Notes under the pieces: model-generated
What the model saw: the letters and a program-made list of their open reading frames with translations, nothing else
Told to the model about the DNA's origin: nothing
The model's database searches: none
Program-made: the position numbers and the translations under genes
Part shown: positions 27,160-36,969 of the stretch, piece after piece
How the letters are laid out: each line of letters starts with the position of its first letter
How positions within the stretch are numbered: the stretch's first letter is position 1
Origin: Lottiidibacillus patelloidae
GTDB taxonomy: Bacteria > Bacillota > Bacilli > Bacillales > SA5d-4
Length of the DNA: 64,000 bases
Direction of reading: 5' to 3'
Assembly (NCBI RefSeq): GCF_002262935.1
Contig: NZ_NPIA01000002.1
Span: 186,001 to 250,000 of the forward strand

Positions 27160-27336
27160 TACTTTCCCTCCCTCCGACGAATCAACTGCATAGCGTGCTT
27201 TATTACAAAACACGTCTTTTGAAATTATAATACATGCTTTGGCATAAGGTCAACTATTTTTCCTTCTAATGCTTTATTTGAAAATAATGTCATGCTTTTC
27301 ATTCCTTGTCCATAAACTGTATCGAGGTGAACAATT

Positions 27337-28284
27337 GTGCCCGAAATACTATCATTTTTTGCTGTGTATTTAACTGTTTTTATCTTTGGTATGACTGTAA
27401 TGCGACTCGGAATGGAAATGTTAGCGAAAGATAAAATTAAAAAGATCTTACTTCGCCTTACTAGTTCACCATTTATGGGGGTTGTTGCAGGTACACTATT
27501 AACTGGTATTTTACAAAGCAGTTCAGCAGTAATGGTCATTACGATTGGACTGGTTGCGACTGGTTTATTAACATTCCCAAGGTCATTAGGGATTATTTTA
27601 GGTGCAAATATCGGTACAACATTTACAACAGAAATAATTACTTTTGATATTTCAAATGGTGTAATTCCATTATTAGTCGGTGGCGCATTCTTCATTTTGT
27701 TGAGAAAACAAGTATTTTTTAACATTGGTTGTATGATGTTTGGGCTTGGCTCCATCTTTGTTGCGATGGCAGGGTTTGAGCAACTAGCTTCATCTATTGA
27801 AAAGCTAACATTAGTAACATCTGTTTTCAATTATGCCAATGAGCTTCATTATGTGGGGATCGGAATTGGAACTGTCGTAACAGCAGTAATTCAATCAAGC
27901 ACGGCAACCACGGGGATAATAATGAGCTTTTTGAAACAAAATTCATTATCGGTTGATGCTGGTATTGCCATCATGTTAGGCTCTAATATTGGCACATGTA
28001 TTACAGCTTTTATTGCTAGCATCGGCACAAAAAAAGAGGCGAAACTTGTTGCTTATGCACATATTTGGTTAAATTTACTAGGTGTAATCATTTTCTACCC
28101 TTTCATTTCCTCTTTAGGAAACTTAGCAGAATACTTAACGGCAATACCAGATGTTCAATTAGCTCACGCTAGTTTACTTTTCAATGTTATTTGTACGGTA
28201 GTAGCTCTTCCATTTATTCATTTATTTTCTAAATTTATTATCAAATTACACGGTGCAAACGATAAAAACCTTAGCCCATTTTAA
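27337..28284 (+). CDS. yqeW: Na/Pi-cotransporter II-related membrane protein (YqeW)
   Basis: 315 residues from GTG 27337, behind GAGGTGA. It is a polytopic membrane protein with a duplicated Na/Pi cotransporter half: LLTGILQSSSAVMVITIGLV (about 53-72) and TVVTAVIQSSTATTGIIMSF (about 188-207). The QSS motifs are the signature of NptA/YqeW sodium-phosphate symport proteins. It imports phosphate or helps extrude it under sodium load; exact physiology in bacilli is unclear. The gene points away from the rpsU operon and converges on deoC. Confidence 0.93.
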   Translation: MPEILSFFAVYLTVFIFGMTVMRLGMEMLAKDKIKKILLRLTSSPFMGVVAGTLLTGILQSSSAVMVITIGLVATGLLTFPRSLGIILGANIGTTFTTEIITFDISNGVIPLLVGGAFFILLRKQVFFNIGCMMFGLGSIFVAMAGFEQLASSIEKLTLVTSVFNYANELHYVGIGIGTVVTAVIQSSTATTGIIMSFLKQNSLSVDAGIAIMLGSNIGTCITAFIASIGTKKEAKLVAYAHIWLNLLGVIIFYPFISSLGNLAEYLTAIPDVQLAHASLLFNVICTVVALPFIHLFSKFIIKLHGANDKNLSPF

Positions 28285-28301
28285 TCTGGACTAAGGTTTT
28301 T
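28264..28301. terminator. Bidirectional terminator between yqeW and deoC
   Basis: AAAAACCTTAG (28264-28274) pairs with CTAAGGTTTTT (28291-28301). The yqeW stop codon lies in its loop region, so it serves both converging genes. Confidence 0.9.
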
Positions 28302-28302
28302 G

Positions 28303-28977
28303 TTAATATTGAGATACAGCTACTTTACCTTCCATAATGGCAACACCTGTACTTGCCCCTATACGCGTTGCTCCAGCAGCTATCATTGCCTCTGCTGATT
28401 CCTTATCACGGACACCACCAGAGGCTTTAACACCTATCTCTGGCCCTACAACCTCACGCATAAGTTTAATATCCTCGACAGTTGCTCCACCTGTAGAAAA
28501 TCCTGTAGATGTTTTTACATAGTCTGCTTCGGCTTGAACGGAAAGCTGACACGCTCGAATTTTTTCTTCTTGTGATAAAAGGGAAGTCTCAATAATAACT
28601 TTTATTAACGCTTTTCCTCTCGCTTCTCCAACAACTGCTCGTATATCGTCTAGCACTAATTGATCGTTGCCATCTTTTAACGCGCCTATATTGATAACCA
28701 TATCCACTTCTGTTGCTCCATTTTCAATAGCATTCTTCGTTTCAAATGCTTTTGTCTCAGGAGTTGTCGCGCCTAAAGGGAAGCCAATAACTGTACATAT
28801 TTCAACATTGGATCCTTTTAACAATTCGCGACAAGTAGCCACCCATGTTGGATTGACACAAACAGAATAAAACCCATACGTCTTAGCTTCTTCACAAAGT
28901 TTTTTAATATCTTCGTGTTTTATATCTGCCTTTAGAGCTGTATGATCGATATATTTTTCAATATTTAACGTCGCCAC
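28303..28977 (-). CDS. deoC: Deoxyribose-phosphate aldolase
   Basis: 224 residues from GTG 28977, behind AAAGGAGATG. TIM-barrel enzyme with the Schiff-base lysine in DYVKTSTGF (about 152-160) and the proton-relay lysine in [11 protein letters not shown] (about 180). [11 protein letters not shown] (about 92) is also conserved. It cleaves deoxyribose-5-phosphate to acetaldehyde and glyceraldehyde-3-phosphate in deoxynucleoside catabolism. It is alone here, without the usual nupC or pdp neighbours. Confidence 0.97.
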   Translation of the reverse strand: MATLNIEKYIDHTALKADIKHEDIKKLCEEAKTYGFYSVCVNPTWVATCRELLKGSNVEICTVIGFPLGATTPETKAFETKNAIENGATEVDMVINIGALKDGNDQLVLDDIRAVVGEARGKALIKVIIETSLLSQEEKIRACQLSVQAEADYVKTSTGFSTGGATVEDIKLMREVVGPEIGVKASGGVRDKESAEAMIAAGATRIGASTGVAIMEGKVAVSQY

Positions 28978-29147
28978 TTACAACATCTCCTTTAGTTTGC
29001 CTAGTTGAAGTAAAGGAAAAGTCTTAATGTCCACGAGCATTATTATTTTTTACATGAAGAGCGTTTTTCACTATATTGATTCTTGCCATAATTGCATAAT
29101 AATACTAAAGGGAAATATTTTTAATTAGTTAATTTTTTATATATATA

Positions 29148-29190
29148 AAAAATCCGAATACATCCATTTTAGTTAGAATGATTCGGATTA
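29148..29190 (-). terminator. Terminator after mtaB
   Basis: AATCCGAAT (29151-29159) pairs with ATTCGGATT (29181-29189). On the minus strand a TTTTT-rich tail follows. It ends the heat-shock operon after its seventh gene. Confidence 0.85.
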
Positions 29191-29228
29191 CATATCTGAG
29201 CATTGTCTCAGCTATTTTATTTCTTACT

Positions 29229-30572
29229 TTATGAAATCTTTTCAATTCTCTCGTCTTCTAATAAACGAACGAAAAGCCCTTCATTGTAAGGATAGCCCGC
29301 TTTTGTTATTTTCACTTTCACAAGTGCACCAATTAAGTCTTCATCACCTTTAAATACTACTTTTAAATAGTTATCAGTGTATCCGACTAACTGACCAGCG
29401 TTACCTTCTTTAAGTTTTTCCTCAGGGATTACTTCCAATACTTCATCTTCAAACATTGAAGCATACTGCTTCGCTAATTGATTTGAAAGTTCAATTAAGC
29501 GATGAACTCGGTCATTTTTTACATTCTCATCCACTTGATCATCCATGCGTGCAGCTGGAGTTCCTGTACGCTTAGAATATGGGAATACATGTAATTCAGC
29601 AAAATTATACTTTTTAATAAAGTCGTACGTTTCTTGGAATTCCTCATCCGTCTCACCAGGGAAACCAACGATAACATCAGATGTTATTGCTAAATCTGGT
29701 AATGCTTCACGTAAACGATCTAGTCTTTCGCCAAAGAATTCCATCGTATATTTACGACGCATACGTTTTAATACACTATTGGAAGCTGATTGAATCGGTA
29801 TGTGTAAATGACGTACAACAGTCGTTGATTCTTTTAATACTTCAATGACTTCATCAGTAATTTGACTTGCTTCAATTGATGAAATACGCAAACGTTTTAA
29901 ACCGACTACTTTAGACTCAATATCCCGTAACAATTGAGCTAAATTGTAGTCCTTCATGTCTTCACCATAACCACCTGTATGAATACCTGTTAAAACGATC
30001 TCTTTATAACCTGCATCAACAAGCTGTTGAGCTTGTTTTAACACATCTTCTGGGTCACGTGAACGCATTAAACCACGCGCCCAAGGAATAATACAAAATG
30101 TACAAAAGTTATTACAGCCTTCTTGAATCTTAAGAGAAGCTCTTGTACGATCTGTGAAAGAAGGGACATCTAGCTCTTCGTAAACACGTGTTTTCATAAT
30201 ATTGCCAACACCATTTATTGGCTCTCGTTCACGCTTAAATTGTTCAATGTATTCAAGCATCTTTGTCCGATCTTGCGTCCCAACGACAATGTCTACTCCT
30301 GGTATTGCCATTATTTCAGCAGGAGAAGTTTGTGCATAACAACCTGTAACACAAATAACAGCATCAGGGTTGCGACGAATTGCACGCCTAATTACTTGAC
30401 GACTTTTTTTATCTCCTGTATTCGTTACTGTGCATGTATTGATAACATAAACATCGGCAGATTTTTCAAAATCAGAACGTTCATATCCTTCATTTTGAAA
30501 CAACTGCCAGATTGCTTCTGTTTCATAGTGATTGACTTTACAACCTAATGTATGAAAGGCAACCGTCGGCAT
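29229..30572 (-). CDS. mtaB: tRNA (N6-threonylcarbamoyladenosine(37)-C2)-methylthiotransferase MtaB
   Basis: 447 residues from ATG 30572, behind GGGGTGA. Three cysteines of the N-terminal methylthiotransferase domain are in TLGCKVNHYETE, NTCTVTN and CVTGCYAQ. The radical SAM cluster motif is CNNFCTFCIIPWARG (about 150-164), with a C-terminal TRAM domain (about 375-440). It converts t6A37 to ms2t6A37 in tRNAs decoding ANN codons. It is the last gene of the hrcA operon, as in B. subtilis (yqeV). Confidence 0.96.
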   Translation of the reverse strand: MPTVAFHTLGCKVNHYETEAIWQLFQNEGYERSDFEKSADVYVINTCTVTNTGDKKSRQVIRRAIRRNPDAVICVTGCYAQTSPAEIMAIPGVDIVVGTQDRTKMLEYIEQFKREREPINGVGNIMKTRVYEELDVPSFTDRTRASLKIQEGCNNFCTFCIIPWARGLMRSRDPEDVLKQAQQLVDAGYKEIVLTGIHTGGYGEDMKDYNLAQLLRDIESKVVGLKRLRISSIEASQITDEVIEVLKESTTVVRHLHIPIQSASNSVLKRMRRKYTMEFFGERLDRLREALPDLAITSDVIVGFPGETDEEFQETYDFIKKYNFAELHVFPYSKRTGTPAARMDDQVDENVKNDRVHRLIELSNQLAKQYASMFEDEVLEVIPEEKLKEGNAGQLVGYTDNYLKVVFKGDEDLIGALVKVKITKAGYPYNEGLFVRLLEDERIEKIS

Positions 30573-30577
30573 AATAA

Positions 30578-31330
30578 TCACCCCAACAATTCTGTTTGAT
30601 ATGAAACTGCAGATAGTAAATATAAAGGAGCAGTTTCAGCCCTTAAGATTCTAGGACCTAAACTACAAGAAGTGAAGCCATTCTTAGTTAATTGATCAAC
30701 TTCCTCTTCACTAAGACCACCTTCTGGTCCAAATACTGCTAATACAGTTTCCCCTTGCTTCATGTTTTGCAAAACTTGCGCAAGTTTTTTTACTTCGCCC
30801 GCTTTGGCTTCTTCTTCATAAGCAACTAATTTATAATCATAAGATTCACTTAAAAGTAATAATTCTTTTAACGAAATGACATCCATAACTTTTGGTACTA
30901 TTGAACGATGTGATTGTTCGGCAGCTTCTTTTACAATCTTTTGCAAACGCGCTGTTTTCTTACTAACTTTTGCAGCATCCCATTTCACTACTGAACGCTT
31001 TGCGGAAAAAGGTTGAAATGCAACTGCACCTAATTCGGTTCCTTTTTGCATGACATAATCTAATTTATCACCTTTTGGCAGTCCTTGAACAATTGTAACT
31101 TTGACAGGTAATTCACTCGATTCCTTTACCCATTCTACAATACGAGCAGTAATATGCGCATTAGTAATTTCTTCAATTTCACAAATTGCCGCTTGAGCTG
31201 ATTCGTTGCAACAAATAATTTTGTCACCTTCATTCATTCTCATCACTTTTGCTATATGCTTTACATCGTCGCCAGTTATCGTCACTATTTCATTTTGAAT
31301 AGATTGGTTTTCAACAAAGTATCTTTGCAT
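30578..31330 (-). CDS. rsmE: 16S rRNA (uracil(1498)-N3)-methyltransferase RsmE
   Basis: 250 residues from ATG 31330, overlapping the prmA stop by a base pair or two. SPOUT methyltransferase with an N-terminal PUA-like domain (about 1-70, RYFVENQ start) and the knot region VLAVFGPEGGLSEEEVDQLT (about 193-212), followed by SLGPRILRAETAPLYLLSA. It methylates U1498 of 16S rRNA. Translation is probably coupled to prmA because its own binding site is weak. Confidence 0.95.
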   Translation of the reverse strand: MQRYFVENQSIQNEIVTITGDDVKHIAKVMRMNEGDKIICCNESAQAAICEIEEITNAHITARIVEWVKESSELPVKVTIVQGLPKGDKLDYVMQKGTELGAVAFQPFSAKRSVVKWDAAKVSKKTARLQKIVKEAAEQSHRSIVPKVMDVISLKELLLLSESYDYKLVAYEEEAKAGEVKKLAQVLQNMKQGETVLAVFGPEGGLSEEEVDQLTKNGFTSCSLGPRILRAETAPLYLLSAVSYQTELLG

Positions 31331-31331
31331 T

Positions 31332-32270
31332 TTACTTTTTAACAGCAATTAATGCTGCCCAATCTTCCATTTGAATTGTTTCTTCAATTTTAAAACCGTT
31401 TTCAAGCAAACAATCTTTTACTTCTTGCTTTTTCCTTTGGATAATACCAGAAGTAATAAAGATTCCACCTGGCTTTAATATTGATGCAGCATCTGACACA
31501 AAGCGAACAATGACTTCAGCTAAAATGTTAGCAACAACCATATCTACTGGGCCTTCAATATTATCTAGCAAATTGTTTTGCTTCACATTTACAGTTTCTT
31601 TTACTTTGTTAAGTTTTGTATTGAGAATTGCAGATTTAACAGCAACTTCGTCTAAGTCATAAGCATCTACTTGACGTGCACCTAATTTTGCAGCAGCAAT
31701 ACTTAATACACCCGAGCCAGTCCCAACATCTATGACATGGTCACCCGCGGATATTTTCTTTTCAATTGCTTGTAAACACATTACAGTTGTTGGATGGGTT
31801 CCTGTGCCAAAAGCCATTCCTGGATCTAATTCAATGATTAACTCATCTGTCTTGACCGGTTTATAATCTTCCCAAGTAGGAGTAATTGTGATGTGTTCTG
31901 AAATCTTAACAGGTTTATAATATTTCTTCCAAGCTGTTGCCCATTCTTCTTCATTTACTTCACTAATTGAGACGGTGTTACGACCAATATCAATGTTATA
32001 AGTGATGAGGTTGTTGATTGATTGACGGATTTCTTCCACAGTTTCTCCTAAAAAGCTAGTGACTGGTAAGTAGGCTTTTAAAATTACACCTTCTGTAGGA
32101 TAATCATCAGGATCAAGTTGGTAGACTTCACCAAAAGTTGTATCTCTTTCTTTTACTAAATCATCCGGGTCCTCAATTACAACTCCGCTAGCTCCTGCCT
32201 CATGAAGAATGTTTGAAACAGGCTCAACCGCTTCTTGCGTCGTATGAATACAAATTTCTGACCATTTCAT
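31332..32270 (-). CDS. prmA: Ribosomal protein L11 methyltransferase
   Basis: 312 residues. An N-terminal ferredoxin-like substrate domain (about 1-90) precedes a Rossmann SAM domain with [20 protein letters not shown] (about 178-197), then [11 protein letters not shown] and the catalytic-loop sequence [11 protein letters not shown] (about 244). It trimethylates L11. It lies between dnaJ and rsmE in the heat-shock operon; the order dnaJ-prmA-rsmE-mtaB is conserved in bacilli. Confidence 0.96.
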   Translation of the reverse strand: MKWSEICIHTTQEAVEPVSNILHEAGASGVVIEDPDDLVKERDTTFGEVYQLDPDDYPTEGVILKAYLPVTSFLGETVEEIRQSINNLITYNIDIGRNTVSISEVNEEEWATAWKKYYKPVKISEHITITPTWEDYKPVKTDELIIELDPGMAFGTGTHPTTVMCLQAIEKKISAGDHVIDVGTGSGVLSIAAAKLGARQVDAYDLDEVAVKSAILNTKLNKVKETVNVKQNNLLDNIEGPVDMVVANILAEVIVRFVSDAASILKPGGIFITSGIIQRKKQEVKDCLLENGFKIEETIQMEDWAALIAVKK

Positions 32271-32291
32271 ACTACCAACTCCTATCCTATC

Positions 32292-33401
32292 TTAACCTTT
32301 AAATGCACGTTTAACTTTTGCAAAGATGCTTTCATTTTGTTCATCTGGCATATCATTACCACTTAGTTCTGCTAACTTTCTTAATAAATCACGCTGCTCG
32401 TCTGAAAGTTTTTTCGGAGTAATCACTCTTACTTTAACATGTTGATCGCCTTGACCATATCCACGGACATTTGGAACACCCTTCCCTTTTAAGCGGAAGC
32501 TAGTTCCTGTTTGGGTACCTGCCGGAACTTTTAATTTAACTTTTCCTGTTAAAGTAGGTACTTCTATTTCATCACCAAGCGCTGCCTGAGTGAATGTTAA
32601 AGGCATTTCACAATAGATATCATCACCATGACGTTCAAAGAACTCATGAGGTTTTACATGGAATACGACATATAAATCACCTGCAGGTCCACCATTTACG
32701 CCTGGCTCACCATGTCCAGAAACTCGTAATTGTTGTCCATCATCGATACCTGCTGGAACTTTAATATTGATTTTCTTATTAACTTTAACTTTACCTGCCC
32801 CACGGCAATCATTACATTTTTCCTTAATAAACTTCCCTGTACCTTGACAGTGATGACATACGCGTCGATTTACAACACGACCAAATGGTGTATTTTGTTC
32901 TACATTTAGCTGACCTGAGCCACCACAATGTGAACATGTTTCTGGCGAAGTTCCTTTTTTCGCTCCAGAACCATGACACGTTTTACATTCTTCTTCTTTT
33001 GGAATTTCGATTTCAACTTCCTTGCCAAAGACTGCATCTTCAAAAGATACGGACATCGTATATTGCAAATCAGAACCTTGACGAGGTGCATTAGGGTTAC
33101 GACGCCCTCCACCACCAAAGAACATATCAAAAATATCACCGAATCCGCCGCCGCCAAAGTCTCCTCCACCAAAGCCTTGGTTTGGATCTGTATGACCGAA
33201 TTGATCATATTGCGCCTTTTTTTGTGGATCGCTTAACACTTCAAATGCTTCTGTTGCTTCTTTAAATTTATCTGAAGCATCTGCTTCTTTATTAACATCT
33301 GGATGATATTTTCGAGCAAGCTTACGATATGCCTTTTTCACTTCATCTTTTGAGGCATTTTTATCTACACCGAGAACCTCATAGTAATCTCGTTTACTCA
33401 T
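32292..33401 (-). CDS. dnaJ: Chaperone protein DnaJ
   Basis: 369 residues from ATG 33401, behind GGGAGGG. The J domain (about 3-70) carries HPDVN, the HPD that stimulates DnaK. A Gly- and Phe-rich linker (about 75-105) follows, then the zinc region with four CXXCXGXG repeats ([32 protein letters not shown], about 144-215) and the C-terminal substrate-binding domains. A perfect TATAAT lies on the minus strand at 33440-33435, so dnaJ may have its own promoter; this fits the terminator after dnaK and the 1-kb repeat block upstream. Confidence 0.97.
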   Translation of the reverse strand: MSKRDYYEVLGVDKNASKDEVKKAYRKLARKYHPDVNKEADASDKFKEATEAFEVLSDPQKKAQYDQFGHTDPNQGFGGGDFGGGGFGDIFDMFFGGGGRRNPNAPRQGSDLQYTMSVSFEDAVFGKEVEIEIPKEEECKTCHGSGAKKGTSPETCSHCGGSGQLNVEQNTPFGRVVNRRVCHHCQGTGKFIKEKCNDCRGAGKVKVNKKINIKVPAGIDDGQQLRVSGHGEPGVNGGPAGDLYVVFHVKPHEFFERHGDDIYCEMPLTFTQAALGDEIEVPTLTGKVKLKVPAGTQTGTSFRLKGKGVPNVRGYGQGDQHVKVRVITPKKLSDEQRDLLRKLAELSGNDMPDEQNESIFAKVKRAFKG

Positions 33402-33450
33402 ATAGTCGTTCCCTCCCGATCTCTTCACATAAAAATTATAATAACACGAT

Positions 33451-33601
33451 AGAAAAGCTGAGGCAATCGTTTAACGGCGTATAATCTGGAGCACTCCGAA
33501 TGAGATATAGGATACACGAATAGTGGAACTATTCGATGTAGACTTATCGCAGATGAGGAGTGTGAAGATTAATAGCCGTTGATTGCCGAAGCTGGACAAA
33601 T
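33451..33601. repeat. Structured 151-bp repeat, unit E1
   Basis: The unit folds as one long hairpin. AGCT (33456-33459) and GGCAATC (33462-33468) pair with GATTGCC (33581-33587) and AGCT (33590-33593), with the same GA spacer on both sides. Further pairs are AACGGC (33473-33478) with GCCGTT (33575-33580), TAATCT (33482-33487) with AGATTA (33566-33571), CACTCC (33492-33497) with GGAGTG (33557-33562), and the apical CGAATAG (33517-33523) with CTATTCG (33529-33535). Short open frames on the minus strand inside the unit are repeats of each other and are not considered coding. Confidence 0.9.
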
Positions 33602-33752
33602 AGAAAAGCTGAGGCAATCGTTTAACGGCGTATAATCTGGAGCACTCCGAATGAGATATAGGATACACGAATAGTGGAACTATTCGATGTAGACTTATCG
33701 CAGATGAGGAGTGTGAAGATTAATAGCCGTTGATTGCCGAAGCTGGACAAAT
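33602..33752. repeat. Structured 151-bp repeat, unit E2
   Basis: Direct tandem copy of unit E1; no difference was seen by eye over the 151 bases. It abuts its neighbours without any gap. Confidence 0.9.
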
Positions 33753-33903
33753 AGAAAAGCTGAGGCAATCGTTTAACGACGTATAATCTGGAGCACTCCG
33801 AATGAGATATAGGATACACGAATAGTGGAACTATTCGATGTAGACTTATCGCTGATGAGGAGTGTGAAGATTAATAGCCGTTGATTGCCGAAGCTGGACA
33901 AAT
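33753..33903. repeat. Structured 151-bp repeat, unit E3
   Basis: Third direct copy. It differs from E1 and E2 at few positions, for example AACGAC in place of AACGGC near 33775-33780 and GCTGATG in place of GCAGATG. E1 to E3 therefore look like a recent amplification. Confidence 0.9.
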
Positions 33904-34202
33904 AGAAAAGCTGAGGCAATCGGTTTGCGACGTATAAGTTGGAACACTTTGATTGAGATAAAGGAAACATCGAAAAGGAAAGGCGACTGTTCATCAACGA
34001 TGGAACTGGAATACTACGAATGAGATAAAGGAAACACAAAAAGCATAGCGTTTTGATGTTGACTTATCGTAAGTGAGTAGTATGAAGTTCTCAAGTTGAT
34101 AGGAGCCTTTTCTGGACACCACTTCAATGATCGATGTTGACTTATCGTAAAAGAAAAGTGTGAAACTTACTAGTCGCTGATTGCTGATGCTGGTTCAATA
34201 TT
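33904..34202. repeat. Structured repeat unit A, interrupted by unit B
   Basis: The left half (33904-33973) and right half (about 34118-34202) are complementary to each other: GCAATC (33916-33921) with GATTGC (34179-34184), GCGAC (33927-33931) with GTCGC (34173-34177), TAAGTT (33935-33940) with AACTTA (34164-34169), ACACTT (33944-33949) with AAGTGT (34156-34161) and ATCGA (33969-33973) with TCGAT (34131-34135). Without the insert the two halves total close to 151 bases. Confidence 0.85.
33972..34117. repeat. Structured repeat unit B, nested in the apical loop of unit A
   Basis: A complete unit with its own arms: GGC (33982-33984) with GCC (34105-34107), ATCAAC (33993-33998) with GTTGAT (34095-34100), GAACT (34003-34007) with AGTTC (34086-34090), ATACTAC (34011-34017) with GTAGTAT (34077-34083) and CAAAA (34037-34041) with TTTTG (34051-34055). 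It has the conserved unpaired GAGATAAAGGAAACAC and GATGTTGACTTATCG blocks. Its arms are not the arms of unit A, so it is an independent copy. Confidence 0.85.
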
Positions 34203-34353
34203 AGAAAAGCTGAGACTCCTGTTTAGTGACGTATGAACTGGAATACTTCAATTGAGATAATGGAAACACAACGAGTGGAAAGAGTTGATGTTGACTTATC
34301 GCAAATGAGAAGTATGAAGTTAACTAGTCGCTAGGAGTCGAAGCTGGATCATA
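34203..34353. repeat. Structured 151-bp repeat, divergent unit next to dnaK
   Basis: Exactly 151 bases, diverged in sequence from E1-E3 but with the same fold: GACTCCT (34214-34220) with AGGAGTC (34333-34339), AGTGAC (34225-34230) with GTCGCT (34327-34332), AACT (34236-34239) with AGTT (34318-34321), ATACTTC (34243-34249) with GAAGTAT (34309-34315) and CAAC (34269-34272) with GTTG (34284-34287). The flanking AGCT-GA and GA-AGCT are unchanged. Confidence 0.9.
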
Positions 34354-34387
34354 TGCTTTCCTACGGCAATTTACATTACTATCAAAC

Positions 34388-34428
34388 GAAAAAAGTCAAA
34401 GCCAAGGCTGGCCTGACTTTGACTTTTT
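34388..34428. terminator. Strong terminator after dnaK
   Basis: AAAAGTCAAAG (34391-34401) pairs with CTTTGACTTTT (34417-34427), with T runs on both sides. It lies 17 bases after the dnaK stop, so most transcripts from the CIRCE promoter should end here before dnaJ. Confidence 0.9.
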
Positions 34429-34444
34429 TTACTATCTATTGATC

Positions 34445-36292
<1,848 letters not shown>

Positions 36293-36322
36293 TTACCTCC
36301 ATTTTTTATATGTAGTTATTAT

Positions 36323-36901
36323 TTATGCATTCACTTTTACCATTGCTGGTCGAATTACTCGATCTTTCAACTTATACCCTTTTTGTAAAACTTCAACTAC
36401 ACTATTTGATTCATGACTTTCGTCTTCTACTTGCATCACTGCTTGATGCATATGGGGATCAAATTGTTGCCCAAGTGCTTCAATTTCAGTTACCCCTTCT
36501 TTTGACAAAGCTTCAACAAGCTGGCGATATACCATTTCCATTCCTTGAAGTAATGTTTTCCCTTGCTCATTATCGATTTGAACTGCTAGTGCTCGTTCAA
36601 AATTATCTAAAGCTGGAATAATTTCCTCAACTAATGATTGTGCTCTATATTTAGCAGCCGTTTCTTGTTCTATTTTGGCACGGCGGCGATAATTATCAAA
36701 ATCTGCTTGTGTTCTTAGAACTCTATTATTAAGTTCATCAACTTTACTTTCTAGGTCGATTATTTTCTTTTGTTCAGTTGTAAGTTCTTCAGTAGTTTCA
36801 TCTTCTGTAACTACTTCACCCTGAACAACCTCTTCATTCGTGACCTCTTCTGTATCATTGTTTTGCACGTCATTCGTTGTTGTTTTATCTACATTTTCCA
36901 C
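36323..36901 (-). CDS. grpE: Nucleotide exchange factor GrpE
   Basis: 192 residues from GTG 36901, behind AAGGAGGTGA; an in-frame ATG at 36934 precedes this binding site and is not used. The acidic N-terminus (about 1-50) leads into a long coiled helix ([20 protein letters not shown]), and the C-terminal beta wing has [13 protein letters not shown]. GrpE releases ADP from DnaK. It is the second gene of the heat-shock operon. Confidence 0.96.
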   Translation of the reverse strand: MENVDKTTTNDVQNNDTEEVTNEEVVQGEVVTEDETTEELTTEQKKIIDLESKVDELNNRVLRTQADFDNYRRRAKIEQETAAKYRAQSLVEEIIPALDNFERALAVQIDNEQGKTLLQGMEMVYRQLVEALSKEGVTEIEALGQQFDPHMHQAVMQVEDESHESNSVVEVLQKGYKLKDRVIRPAMVKVNA

Positions 36902-36940
36902 GAATTTCACCTCCTTAAAAAAGCATGTAACCATAGGAAA

Positions 36941-36967
36941 TGGGATGGAAAAAGAACTTCCATCTCA
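36941..36967 (-). other. Stem-loop between hrcA and grpE
   Basis: TGGGATGGAA (36941-36950) pairs with TTCCATCTCA (36958-36967) with one mismatch. There is no T tract, so it is not a terminator. In B. subtilis the operon message is processed in this interval; a similar role here is an inference. Confidence 0.5.
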
Positions 36968-36969
36968 TC

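Noticed and set aside
27225-27830. 201-codon minus-strand frame
   Set aside because: Antisense to yqeW, low-complexity translation, no binding site; a shadow of the transporter gene.
33471-34039. Open frames of 65-88 codons repeated on the minus strand within the 151-bp units
   Set aside because: They are repeats of each other, have no binding sites and follow from the absence of stops in a tandem repeat; the unit is better explained as a folded element.
33451-34353. CRISPR array
   Set aside because: Units are 151 bases and directly abut each other; there are no short repeats with unique spacers and no cas genes.
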